NCBI GenBank assembly: GCA_021813905.1
Contig: JAKAJH010000005.1
Coordinates: forward strand, 26,852-90,851
Length of the DNA: 64,000 bases
Direction of reading: 5' to 3'
From: Bacteroidota bacterium
GTDB lineage: Bacteria > Bacteroidota > Ignavibacteria > UBA10030
Made by a program: the position numbers and the translations under genes
Notes under the pieces: model-generated
What the model saw: only the letters and a program-made list of their open reading frames with translations
What the model was told of the DNA's origin: nothing
Databases searched by the model: none
Part shown: positions 8,224 through 16,440 of the stretch, one piece after another
Position numbering within the stretch: the first letter of the stretch is position 1
Layout of the letters: each line of letters starts with the position of its first letter

Positions 8224-8275
8224 AATTTCGATTTTCGCGCTTCCTTCGTGCTTCGAAATTCGAACTTCGAATTTC
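8224..8275. repeat. Dispersed A/T-rich intergenic repeat, copy 3 (inverted)
   Basis: Reverse-complement form of the 6486 and 7854 copies: TTTCG, CTTCCTTCGTGCTTCGAAA, TTCGAACTTCGAATTT. It lies just downstream of the pirin stop codon. Confidence 0.4.
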
Positions 8276-8285
8276 CTCCCCGGCC

Positions 8286-9188
8286 TTACTTGCGCAAAAA
8301 CGTTCCTTTCTCGAGCTCATCGAACGCCTGCCGCAGCTGTTCCGGCGTGTTCATTACGATCGGTCCGTACCATGCCACCGGTTCTTTCAGCGGCTGGCCG
8401 GAGACCAGGAGAAACCGGATGCCTTCCTCGCCCGCCTGCACCGTCACTTCGTCGCCGCTGTCAAACAGGATGAGCGACCGGTTGTCCGCCTCCGGAGAAT
8501 TGTAGATCGTCGCGCCATCCATCTGCTCGGTCGCCACCGGTCGCGGACCCGAGGCATTCGAGAAGCGTCCCGAACCCGCGAAAACGTACGCAAAGGCATG
8601 CCGGGTGGTCTCTACCGCCAGTGCTTTCTTCTTGTGCGGCGGAACGGAGACGTCCAGATATATCGGATCGGCGGCAATGCCGTCCACCGGGCCGCGCGTC
8701 CCCCGGAAGTTGCCGCACACAATCCGCACGCTCGTGCCGTCATCATCCGTCACCACCGGAACGTCCTTCGCCTTCACTTCCTGGTACCGCGGATCGGTCA
8801 TCTTGAGAGACGCGGGAAGGTTCGCCCAGAGCTGAAAGCCGTGCATCTTCCCCTGCGCGTCGCCCTTCGGCATTTCCTGATGGATGATGCCGCTTCCCGC
8901 CGTCATCCATTGCACGTCGCCGGCGGAAATGACACCGCTGTTGCCGATGCTGTCGCCGTGCGCCACCTCTCCCGCCAGCACGTACGTGATCGTTTCGATT
9001 CCGCGGTGCGGATGCCAGGGAAATCCGGCCAGGTAGTCCGCCGGAACATCATTCCGAAAGTCGTCGAGCAACAGGAACGGATCAAAGTCGGACGTATTCC
9101 CGAAGCCGAACGCCCGGCGCAGATGCACGCCGGCCCCCTCGAGCGTGGGCTTTGCCTGAATGATAGACTTCACGGGACGGAGAGACAT
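8286..9188 (-). CDS. Pirin family protein (bicupin)
   Basis: 300 residues, cytosolic. The N-terminal cupin contains the pirin signature FPWHPHRGIETITYVLAG and the downstream GSGIIHQEMP, giving the His-His-His-Glu metal ligands. The C-terminal cupin (DVSVPPHKKKALAV onward) has no obvious ligands, as usual. Bacterial pirins are Fe-binding proteins; some have quercetinase activity and others act as redox regulators. The length is typical. Monocistronic; the role is not deducible from the neighbours. Confidence 0.93.
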   Translation of the reverse strand: MSLRPVKSIIQAKPTLEGAGVHLRRAFGFGNTSDFDPFLLLDDFRNDVPADYLAGFPWHPHRGIETITYVLAGEVAHGDSIGNSGVISAGDVQWMTAGSGIIHQEMPKGDAQGKMHGFQLWANLPASLKMTDPRYQEVKAKDVPVVTDDDGTSVRIVCGNFRGTRGPVDGIAADPIYLDVSVPPHKKKALAVETTRHAFAYVFAGSGRFSNASGPRPVATEQMDGATIYNSPEADNRSLILFDSGDEVTVQAGEEGIRFLLVSGQPLKEPVAWYGPIVMNTPEQLRQAFDELEKGTFLRK

Positions 9189-9743
9189 GGCGATTCCTTT
9201 GGGGTTCTTCCGGAATGTTCCTTGCCAGCCGTCGCCTGGTTCGGGACGGTTGGAGACCGGTTCTCATTCTTTAACGCCGGAACACTGCCGCGGGTTCTCA
9301 ACAGTACGCAGGCGTCAAAATCAGGCGAGAATCGGCCCGTTTGTGAGCAGGAGGACCCCTGCGTCGCAGGCAACGGCCGGCCGATGGGCACAGCGCGCCC
9401 GGGCTGAGGAATCAGTGTTCCGCCTGATTAATTTGAGTTTTTCCTTTTTCATTTTACATTGCGTTCGCTTCCCGGTCAACGCCCCATCCCCCGGACTTGC
9501 CGAGGTGCACGACAGACATTCGATCACACCGGGATGCCGCAGGTTTCAGTACCAAGCAAGCCTTTTCGTTCCTGCAGTACCACATCGTGATTTCATTGGT
9601 CGCGCGTGCCGACAGCGGCACGACGAATCGACGGGTGGACATGTGAATCACGAGCCATTGATCCTGACGATCCGACCGGAGACCTCCCCGCTCCGGCGTT
9701 CCGCTCCCGCCCCTCACCACATACTTTCCATCAGGAGGATATC
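9189..9743. other. 555-bp gap without a convincing gene
   Basis: Short frames here have no recognisable product. It contains a T/A-rich stretch at about 9424-9462 (reverse complement: many AAATGAAAAAGGAAAAACT-like words) similar in composition to 16520-16557. The final ~60 bp lead into a strong AGGAGGATATC ribosome site for the gene at 9744, so the promoter of that gene must lie here. Confidence 0.5.
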
Positions 9744-10325
9744 ATGACTATCACACGCGGTTTCCTGGCCGTCGTGCTCCTCGTGGCCCTCGTCTGTTCC
9801 ATCTCCCCCGGCCAGACCACAAACATCATGTCGCGAACGGGCGATTTCAGCATCACCGGCGCCGTATGGCTCAGCGGCGATGTGTATCTCAAGTACTACG
9901 ATGTCGACATCACGAAGAACACAGGATTTCTGCTGCGGGCGTTCTACGATTATTACGTCGTCGAGAAACTGTCGGTCGGTCTGTATGGCAACCTGGCGCC
10001 CACATCGTGGGAGGGCGGGGATCAGACGGCAACGATCTACGAGATCGGGTTCAGCATCAAGCCGCGGTTTCCGGTGGCCGACGGTGCGGTGGCGATCAAG
10101 CCGGGGTTGAACGTCGGGTACCGGACCATCTCGTCCGACTTCGAGCAGGCAAGCAAGGTCAATGCAATGGGGCTGAATGCCAGCGTCGAGATTCAGTTCT
10201 CGCCCTCCGGTGTCATCCTGCCGTACATGGAGATCGGCTTTCTGGCGCAGCCGGTCGGCGGCAACAAGTACACTGATGTGACATTCCCGCCGATTTTCTA
10301 TTTCGGCGCGGGTGTATCGTTCTGA
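9744..10325 (+). CDS. Outer-membrane beta-barrel protein
   Basis: 193 residues from ATG 9744 with AGGAGGATATC upstream; an earlier in-frame start lacks both ribosome site and signal peptide. Signal peptide about 1-24. The mature part alternates short amphipathic strands (VYLKYYDVDI, FLLRAFYDYYVVEKLSVGLYG, IYEIGFSIKPRF, LNASVEIQF, YMEIGFLAQP) and ends in FYFGAGVSF, a C-terminal aromatic typical of barrel insertion. It resembles small OmpW/opacity-type porins. A Rho-independent terminator follows. Confidence 0.8.
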   Translation: MTITRGFLAVVLLVALVCSISPGQTTNIMSRTGDFSITGAVWLSGDVYLKYYDVDITKNTGFLLRAFYDYYVVEKLSVGLYGNLAPTSWEGGDQTATIYEIGFSIKPRFPVADGAVAIKPGLNVGYRTISSDFEQASKVNAMGLNASVEIQFSPSGVILPYMEIGFLAQPVGGNKYTDVTFPPIFYFGAGVSF

Positions 10326-10520
10326 CGCAGTTTGCGTTTCTGCCTTCTGCGTGCTGGTAATCCGTGCGCCGGGTACGGGAAGATATGAGACCTTACCCAC
10401 GACTATTGTTCCTCTGTCGCCGCGTCCGGCCTGTACCAGTACCGCATTCAAGAAGGAGGTTTCGTCCAAGCGAAGAAACTCCTGATCATGAAGCAGGCGG
10501 TACCCTGTGTGGGATGCACG

Positions 10521-10552
10521 AAGGCCCGGTGTTTGAGTGACCGGGGCTTTTT
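10521..10552 (+). terminator. Rho-independent terminator of the barrel protein gene
   Basis: AAGGCCCGGT and ACCGGGGCTT form a stem with one mismatch around a 9-nt loop, followed by TTTTTG. It lies in the gap between convergent genes. Confidence 0.65.
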
Positions 10553-10696
10553 GTTCGAGCAGTCTCCGGTCCGCAGCCGCGGCGGGAAGCGTACGACGCG
10601 GCATCAGGAAGGCGGTACGGAAGATCCGACAATTCGTCGACGCTTGTCAGTTTGGGGAGATTGTGATTTGCCCCCTTGCGGTTCGGATTGTCTCCC

Positions 10697-11695
10697 CTAC
10701 GGTCTCACATACGTATACACTTCCCCCCTGAACGTCAGCGCCCACCCGTGCGATGCATCGACCATGGAAAGATCGATCATGTGGTATGTGGGAGTCTCAC
10801 ACTCGTATTCCCAGTTGCTGCCTCCGTCGGTCGTGCGCATGATCCCTCGTCCGGCCGCCGCCCAGCCGAGCGACCGGTTCGCGAACCAGATGGCGTTGAC
10901 CTGAGCATCGGGCGTCGGCAGACAGCCCCACGTGCTTCCCGCATCCGCGGTGTACGGCATGGCTGCCAGCGGATCCATGGTGCTGCTCATGGACATGTCC
11001 GTGGCGATCCAGCCGGTCGATTGATCAGAGAAGAAGATGTCGCGAGGCATCCCGATGTGAGCGCTTCCGCAGTCGAGTCCGCGAAGATCCGTCGACGCCC
11101 AGTGGGCGCCGCCATCCAGCGTGTGAAGCACGCTTCCGCCAACGGAGAGGGCCCATCCTTCCGACGCATCAAGGAACTGCATCGCCCCGATCGCGAAGTT
11201 CGTGCCCGTCGCCTGCTCGATCCACGTCTGACCGCCGTCCTGCGTGTGCAGGATGCCGCCCATGTTGTCGCCGATCCACCCGGACAACTCATCCGCAAAG
11301 AACAGGCAAAGAAATCCCCGCAGTGAGTCGCCTGCCGGATACTGCCATGCCCAGGAGAATCCCCCGTCCCTTGTCATGCCGATCGTGTTCCTGCCGCATG
11401 CCCATCCGTTATGGATACCTCTGAACCGAACGCTCCAAAGCGAAGCGGTGGTGCCGGATTGCTGCGTTTCCCACGACGTCCCGCCGTTGCTTGTGTGAAG
11501 AATTGTGCCCGAGTCGCCCACGATCCAACCGTTCCCGGCGTCAACGAATTGGATCGCATGGTAGAATCGTGTCGAGTCGGCGGCTCGCGAAAACACCCAG
11601 GTTCCGGGCGTTTGCCATTCCGGCTCGCCGGTGTGTTCGCAGGAGAATACGAGGACCAGGAACGGCAGGAATATGATCGCGGTCGGGATCTTCAT
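10697..11695 (-). CDS. YCF48/BNR-repeat beta-propeller lipoprotein
   Basis: 332 residues from ATG 11695, with GGGAGGCACGTT upstream. MKIPTAIIFLPFLVLVFSC is a lipoprotein signal with lipobox VFSC. The mature part has repeated GWIVGDSGTILHTSNGGTSWE-type units (for example NGWACG...TRDGGFSWAW, LSGWIGDNMGGILHTQDGGQTW). These are the Asp-box-like repeats of Ycf48/photosynthesis-system-assembly propellers, which in this phylum are widespread surface or periplasmic proteins of unknown role. It is divergent from nothing; it lies 108 nt downstream of the arylsulfotransferase gene on the same strand and may be cotranscribed with it. Confidence 0.85.
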   Translation of the reverse strand: MKIPTAIIFLPFLVLVFSCEHTGEPEWQTPGTWVFSRAADSTRFYHAIQFVDAGNGWIVGDSGTILHTSNGGTSWETQQSGTTASLWSVRFRGIHNGWACGRNTIGMTRDGGFSWAWQYPAGDSLRGFLCLFFADELSGWIGDNMGGILHTQDGGQTWIEQATGTNFAIGAMQFLDASEGWALSVGGSVLHTLDGGAHWASTDLRGLDCGSAHIGMPRDIFFSDQSTGWIATDMSMSSTMDPLAAMPYTADAGSTWGCLPTPDAQVNAIWFANRSLGWAAAGRGIMRTTDGGSNWEYECETPTYHMIDLSMVDASHGWALTFRGEVYTYVRP

Positions 11696-11803
11696 AACGT
11701 GCCTCCCATCGTTCGGCACCCGCCCCATCACACGCGTTCCACCGCTCGCGGTCCGGAAGAATCGAAACGCCGGAACTGTCACATCATTCTGCCGGAGCAA
11801 CCT

Positions 11804-13540
11804 CTAATCGAACGAGACGTGATACGCCCGATAAACGAGATAGCCTGCGTACGTGTCAGGATCACGGTCGCTGATCCTGATTTCCAGGAGTCTCTCCGCC
11901 GGCAGGTCCGACGTCGTTTCATCGATGACCGCGGAGCTTTTCACGCTGCGGTTTCGGTACTGACCGAGCTGCGGGCCCTGCTCGATCCATCGGACCACCC
12001 GGCCCTGAAGATCCCGCGCCAGCGCGCCGAAGCAGATCAGCCGGTTCCCGTTGGAAAGGTACCGCGCACTTCCGACGATCGGCGTGAACCGTTGGCTCCC
12101 GAATTTCTTTCCGTACTCCCAGGTTTGCCGCACCGTCATGCCGCGATCGTCGATCTCATATTCCACCGCCCGGGAATAGCTGGAATCCGCCGGGAGCGGA
12201 CGCTCGTAACTGCGCATGTTCCCGTTGTCGTACACCAGGATCCGCCGCGGGTCTTTCGGAGAGTGCATCGGCGCATGCTGTCCCCATTGCCACTGGAACG
12301 GCTCGCCGACCGGCCGCAGCAACAGCCGCCGGAACGGCTCCTTCCAGTGTTCGTGATTGCCCAGGATCCAGCGGATATGCAGAGAGTCGAGGGTGAGCTT
12401 GACGACGGCGCTCTGATTGCGCGCGGAGACCACGATGGTACTGTCGCGCCCGTCGAAGTACAGCGCGTTCGCATGAAGCCAGTCCGGCTCATGAATGTGC
12501 CGCGGCATCATCGGTCGGTTCGCATCCAGGATCTCCTTGAACCGGATCTCGCGCTCGATCGCGTGCGACTTCTTCCCCATCTCAATGATCAGATCCTCGT
12601 CGGAGTCGAGCGTGCTGGCCAGCGCCAGGAGGTTTCCGTTCGGCAGGAAGATGAAATCGTGATGAATGGAATAGCCGGCAGCGCGCCAGGAGGTCACCTC
12701 CCGCCCGAAGAGATCGATCTCCGCGAGCGCATTGTGATTCACCATCGTCCGGGGAAGCCACTCGGCCATCCGCGCGGGAAGACTCCGCACGGGATTCTTC
12801 CGCTGTTCATTCATCACGGACGGAATGTAGGTGTTCGGCATCTCCCAGTAGAGATCGCGATACAGGAATTGCCAGCCGGTCTTCGCGTACGCGTACACGA
12901 TGCACTGGTTGTACGCCTCCTGGAGCCGCTCAAGGGGGCTGGAGCGCTGGACCACGAGGTTTCCGTTCGGCAGGATCTTGCCGAGGAACCAGTGGTCTCC
13001 CATGTACACCCAGCGGATCTTTCCAAAGTGATCCGCCACGAGAAACATTCCCTTTTCCGTTGATCCGCCGTATTCCCGGTTCAGCAGGAGCAGATACATG
13101 CCGGGCGCCAGCGGCTTGCTGCCGATTCGATCGGCCTGCAGCGACAGGTGCCGGTACTGGCGGGGAAGCGGCCTCGTCGTGATCCGGAGGGAATCCACCG
13201 TCGATCGACCGTCACGCGTCGTGAGCCGAAGGATGACCGTGTTCCGAAAATCCGGATAGAGCCCAAGGAGGGGAATATCATGATCCGTCCGGAAGTCCTC
13301 AACGGTTTTGGAGAGGTCCTCCCCATCCTGACCGAGGATGGTAACGGTCACCTGCGATGGAACATCCGTGTTGAAATGCGCGATCGCCGCGAGGGGAGAT
13401 TCGGGGAATCGCTCCACGGTGAGATTCTTGAGATCTCCTCCGCGGAGGAGGACATCGTCGGCCGAACCGCGACTTCGGCATCCGGCGGCGGCCAGCAGTG
13501 CGGTCACAAGGATCAGTGCAATCTTTGCGGAAGCGGTCAT
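11804..13540 (-). CDS. Arylsulfate sulfotransferase (ASST) family lipoprotein
   Basis: 578 residues from ATG 13540 (ribosome site GGAG). Lipoprotein signal with Cys21 (LAAAGC). ASST signatures are clear: HHDFIFLPNGNLLALAS (about 293-309) and DWLHANALYF with His356, followed by VVSARNQSAVVKL (about 370-382). ASST enzymes transfer sulfate from a phenolic donor to a phenolic acceptor through a sulfo-histidine in a six-bladed propeller; His356 is the likely acceptor by analogy with the uropathogenic E. coli enzyme. E. coli ASST is soluble and disulfide-bonded, so the lipid anchor differs. The longer possible N-terminus is rejected because it lacks a signal peptide. Confidence 0.88.
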   Translation of the reverse strand: MTASAKIALILVTALLAAAGCRSRGSADDVLLRGGDLKNLTVERFPESPLAAIAHFNTDVPSQVTVTILGQDGEDLSKTVEDFRTDHDIPLLGLYPDFRNTVILRLTTRDGRSTVDSLRITTRPLPRQYRHLSLQADRIGSKPLAPGMYLLLLNREYGGSTEKGMFLVADHFGKIRWVYMGDHWFLGKILPNGNLVVQRSSPLERLQEAYNQCIVYAYAKTGWQFLYRDLYWEMPNTYIPSVMNEQRKNPVRSLPARMAEWLPRTMVNHNALAEIDLFGREVTSWRAAGYSIHHDFIFLPNGNLLALASTLDSDEDLIIEMGKKSHAIEREIRFKEILDANRPMMPRHIHEPDWLHANALYFDGRDSTIVVSARNQSAVVKLTLDSLHIRWILGNHEHWKEPFRRLLLRPVGEPFQWQWGQHAPMHSPKDPRRILVYDNGNMRSYERPLPADSSYSRAVEYEIDDRGMTVRQTWEYGKKFGSQRFTPIVGSARYLSNGNRLICFGALARDLQGRVVRWIEQGPQLGQYRNRSVKSSAVIDETTSDLPAERLLEIRISDRDPDTYAGYLVYRAYHVSFD

Positions 13541-13670
13541 GCGTTCTCCGGTTTGAGACCGGTCACTCCGGCCGTGCGGGGATTTTACCGTTGCAAGCGA
13601 CAGACGCCATGATTCGTACTCAGGATCGCATCCTTCCGATGACCCCACCCAAGAGGAGTCGCAGAGATCG

Positions 13671-14114
13671 CTAAGGAATATTGGCTTCAACAAGCTGCGC
13701 CAGCAGCGTCAGCGATTCCTGCCAGCCCAGATAGCATCCATCCAACGGAATGGCTTCGGGGATCCCTTCCTGCGTAATGCTCACGTCCGTGCCCACCGCG
13801 ACCTTCTTCAACACGACGGTGGTCTTCATGATCCCCGGCAGGTTCGGGTCGTCGAACGTATCGGTGTTGACGATGCGCTCGTTCGGCACCAGCTCGACGT
13901 AGGTGCCGCCGAAGGTGTGGCTTTGGCCCGTGCCGAAGTTCGTGAACGTCATGCGATATGATCCCCCGACGCGGGCATCACTGTGAAGCACCCGTCCCGT
14001 GAAGCCGTGCGGCGGCAGCCATTTGCCCATCGCATCCGCATCGAGAAAAGCCCGATAGACCCGCTCCGGCGTGGTCCTCAGCACCCGATGCAGCTTCACC
14101 GTATTTCCGCTCAT
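13671..14114 (-). CDS. AHSA1/SRPBCC domain protein
   Basis: 147 residues from ATG 14114 with GGAGGG upstream. KLHRVLRTTPERVYRAFLDADAMGKWLPPHGFTG is the classic start of the AHSA1-type START-like fold, followed by GGSYRMTF and the C-terminal GWQESLTLLAQLVE helix. Such proteins bind small hydrophobic ligands or act as chaperone-related factors; many are annotated as activators of Hsp90 ATPase-like without evidence. Cytosolic. It is separate from the arylsulfotransferase downstream (130-bp gap). Confidence 0.88.
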   Translation of the reverse strand: MSGNTVKLHRVLRTTPERVYRAFLDADAMGKWLPPHGFTGRVLHSDARVGGSYRMTFTNFGTGQSHTFGGTYVELVPNERIVNTDTFDDPNLPGIMKTTVVLKKVAVGTDVSITQEGIPEAIPLDGCYLGWQESLTLLAQLVEANIP

Positions 14115-14239
14115 GTTCCGTCCCTCCTGCCCTGGTGACGTGTGGATGTGAGATGAGCGCTGCGAGCGCCGTGTCGCCGGTGCGTGCGTCGCCCTTCCGG
14201 AGACAACGCTGCGTACGGGTCCACGCGTTCCACGATTTC

Positions 14240-14752
14240 TCAAAAAGTCGCTTTGTACGTGATGTTGATGTCCAGACGGGTGAGAGAATCCTGAACAACC
14301 GTGACCGGGAGCAGGAAGCCCAGGCCGTCCCCGCCGTTGGCGTAGAACAGGGAATCCTCCACGACGAAGAAGCTGTACCGGCCCGGGGCGAGCGGGATCT
14401 GGAAGAATCCGGCGCTGTTCGAGGCCGTGGTTCCGATCCGTTGGGTGAGGATTCTCCGATAGAACGCCGAGTAATTCACTTGTTCCACCGAATCAAACCG
14501 TGTCGGCGTGTGGACCACGAGCGTTCGCTGCACGGGAGTGATCGTTCCCCGCGGTGGCGCCGGGGGCACGACCGGCATGAAGTCGCCCTCCCAGAAGTAC
14601 ACCCTGCCGTAAACGCCCTGCTGAATAGTAGGGATCGTGTCGGTGCCGGTCGGTGGTGGAAGCGTTTCGGTGACCTTGTCGCAACCCGAAAGCGCGAGCA
14701 TTGCGATGGCGGCAACGGCGGTCGATGGAATGATCCGAGCAAACGGGTTCAT
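14240..14752 (-). CDS. Lipoprotein with carboxypeptidase-regulatory-like (Ig-type) fold
   Basis: 170 residues; signal peptide with lipobox LSGC (Cys24). The mature part contains GVYGRVYFWEGDF and later SAGFFQIPLAPGRYSFFVVEDS. The latter is the pattern of CarboxypepD_reg/CNA-B-like beta-sandwiches, in which a G-x-Y-x-F/V-x-V-D strand ends the domain. Probably a surface or periplasmic accessory protein. No enzyme motif is visible. Confidence 0.75.
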   Translation of the reverse strand: MNPFARIIPSTAVAAIAMLALSGCDKVTETLPPPTGTDTIPTIQQGVYGRVYFWEGDFMPVVPPAPPRGTITPVQRTLVVHTPTRFDSVEQVNYSAFYRRILTQRIGTTASNSAGFFQIPLAPGRYSFFVVEDSLFYANGGDGLGFLLPVTVVQDSLTRLDINITYKATF

Positions 14753-14982
14753 AGGACTGCCCCCGGAGAAATGTCCGACACTGCAGGCACTTTGGGAGGA
14801 TGTGTGAACGATCCATCCCCAGACATCAGAAATCTAGCATATCCCGCCGGGAAACACAAGGTGCGGGCGTTGGCGGGTGCGAATGGAGATCGAAACGGTG
14901 CGGGGTGGATTTGCGCATCATGCGCGCAAACGCGGGTCGCGTGCGCGTTTCGAAAGAACCGGGGGCACCTCGGGGCGGCTTC

Positions 14983-15795
14983 TTACGCCGGCTTCTTCGC
15001 GTAAACCGTGATCGAGTAGATCCCGACCTTGCGTCGTTTGTATTCGCGGAGCTCTTCGAGCGAGATGTGCTTGAGAAGGATCTCGTTGGGGATGTCGATC
15101 TCCCGCTCTTTCTGGATCGTACCATCGGCGAACCCTGCCTCCGCGATCGTGCGCAGGTACTCGTCGATCTGCTGGGCACCGGCAATGCAGCCGGCGTAGA
15201 GCGCGGCGCTGGTCCGGACGTTCTCCGGGAGCTCTCCCCGCAGGACGATATCGGAGATGCTGAAATGACCGCCCGGCTTCAGAATGCGGAATGTTTCGGC
15301 GAAGGCTCGCTTCTTGTTTGGTACGAGGTTCATCACGCAGTTGCTGACCACCACGTCGACCGTTCCGGTTTCGACCGGCATCTCCTCGATGTCGCCGAGC
15401 CGGAACTCGACGTTCGCGAATCCGAGCTTTGCCGCGTTCGCGCGTGCTTTCCCGATCATCGCCTCCGTCATGTCGATGCCGATGACCTTCCCGGTCTCTC
15501 CGACGATTGACCGGGCCACGAACGCGTCATTTCCTGCGCCGGAGCCGAGGTCCACGACGGTGTTGCCGGATTTGATCTGCGCGAACTCCGTCGGCAATCC
15601 GCAGCCAAGTCCCAGATCGGCGTCCGCCACATACCCGTTCAGCTTCGTGTAGTCTTCCGCCATCACGGAGAACTCGACGGAAGAGCAGCAATCCGTTCCG
15701 CCGCAGCAGGACGATTGGTTCTGCTGTTTTGACTGACCGGCGATAGCGCCGTACTTCTCTTTCACCATTTCCTTGACTTCGGAATCGGTCGGCAT
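14983..15795 (-). CDS. arsM: Arsenite S-adenosylmethionine methyltransferase
   Basis: 270 residues. SAM-binding motif VDLGSGAGND (81-90) and IGIDMTEAMI (105-114). Three conserved arsenic-binding cysteines are present: Cys65 (LGLGC), Cys153 (SNCVMNL) and Cys203 (YAGCIAGA). An N-terminal Cys-rich patch, SCCGGTDCC (29-37), is also present. ArsM converts As(III) to mono-, di- and trimethylarsenicals. It lies 42 nt downstream of arsR on the same strand, so it should be derepressed by As(III). No arsenite permease or reductase is nearby. Confidence 0.95.
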   Translation of the reverse strand: MPTDSEVKEMVKEKYGAIAGQSKQQNQSSCCGGTDCCSSVEFSVMAEDYTKLNGYVADADLGLGCGLPTEFAQIKSGNTVVDLGSGAGNDAFVARSIVGETGKVIGIDMTEAMIGKARANAAKLGFANVEFRLGDIEEMPVETGTVDVVVSNCVMNLVPNKKRAFAETFRILKPGGHFSISDIVLRGELPENVRTSAALYAGCIAGAQQIDEYLRTIAEAGFADGTIQKEREIDIPNEILLKHISLEELREYKRRKVGIYSITVYAKKPA

Positions 15796-15837
15796 GGCGG
15801 TATCCTTCGGATGTCGTGCGTGTTTCAGAAGATGTGG

Positions 15838-16158
15838 TCAGCAGCACTTTTGGATGGTTGTAAGGAAGCCGGACATCATTTCCCTCGCTTCTGTCCATCC
15901 TTTCTCATCGATGCAGTAGCAGACACTCGTCCCCTCGATCTCCCCATTGATCAATCCCGCATTCTTCAGCGCGCGGAGATGTTGCGACACCGTCGCCTGC
16001 GACAGCGGCAGCACGTCGACAATGTCACCGCATACGCACGCGTTGGTCTTGGCAAGATATTCGAGGATCGCGACGCGGGCGGGGTGGCCGAGCGCTTTGG
16101 CGACGGCCGCCAGGCGATTTTGCTTCGTGCTGAACTGATCTGTTTTCGTAAGGCCCAT
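15838..16158 (-). CDS. arsR: ArsR/SmtB family metalloregulator
   Basis: 106 residues. Winged-helix core KALGHPARVAILEYLA, recognition helix SQATVSQHLRALKNAG. The metal site is probably Cys41-Val-Cys43 (NACVCGD) at the start of alpha3, the position of the ELCVCD motif in ArsR. Further cysteines occur at 80/82 and at the C-terminus (KCC). It should repress arsR-arsM and release DNA on binding As(III)/Sb(III). A perfect palindrome lies 7 nt upstream of the start codon. No Shine-Dalgarno sequence fits between it and the ATG, so the message may be leaderless. Confidence 0.93.
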   Translation of the reverse strand: MGLTKTDQFSTKQNRLAAVAKALGHPARVAILEYLAKTNACVCGDIVDVLPLSQATVSQHLRALKNAGLINGEIEGTSVCYCIDEKGWTEAREMMSGFLTTIQKCC

Positions 16159-16165
16159 ACTTGTA

Positions 16166-16183
16166 TATCGTAATATTACGATA
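16166..16183. promoter_or_regulatory. ArsR operator: perfect 18-bp palindrome
   Basis: TATCGTAATATTACGATA is identical to its own reverse complement and sits 7 nt upstream of the arsR start codon. On the minus strand it is followed by TATACA, a plausible -10 element. ArsR/SmtB operators are AT-rich dyads of this size. A repressor here would occlude the promoter directly. Confidence 0.85.
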
Positions 16184-16247
16184 AATGTTTCGGAGGGGCA
16201 AGTGGGAATTTCTGGCAGTTGCGGGCACCTCGGGCGTCATCAGGGGG

Positions 16248-16287
16248 GTACGAGCGTACGTGGGTACGAGAGAGTGTGTGTACTTGG
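16248..16287. repeat. 8-bp tandem array (GTACGNGG type), 5 degenerate units
   Basis: Units at exact 8-bp spacing: GTACGAGC, GTACGTGG, GTACGAGA, GAGTGTGT, GTACTTGG. It is preceded by CATCAGGGGG, which also flanks the array at 20953-20992. Intergenic, between the arsR promoter and the tRNA. Confidence 0.7.
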
Positions 16288-16373
16288 TAAGTCTGAGGGC
16301 GGCAGGTTGGATGTTGAGGTTGGCTGGGATGTCTGCGGGATGGTGTCCGCCTGCGCTGCGCTCTGGCGAGACT

Positions 16374-16440
16374 CTCAAAACGACGATGGAGTTAGCTTCG
16401 CCACGCCTCACGTGGCTCGCTAACTCCAGTCGTTTTGGAG
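16374..16440. repeat. Long palindrome abutting the 3' end of tRNA-Pro
   Basis: Nested stems: AAAACGAC/GTCGTTTT, TGGAGTTAGC/GCTAACTCCA and GCCACG/CGTGGC, with small bulges and a 5-nt loop, 24 paired bases in all plus a possible CTC/GAG base. The right arm ends at the base next to the tRNA. It could be the tRNA terminator/processing hairpin (a TTTTG follows on the minus strand) or a REP-like element inserted at the tRNA. Confidence 0.7.

Noticed and set aside
10478..10510. Separate small gene just before the terminator at 10521
   Set aside because: The short frames there have no ribosome site at the right distance and no similarity; the AAGGAGG at 10452 is not followed by a credible start and coding sequence.
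11411..13063. A 550-codon plus-strand frame opposite the arylsulfotransferase and YCF48-like genes
   Set aside because: Low-complexity Arg/Pro/His composition and no start context; it crosses two real genes on the other strand.
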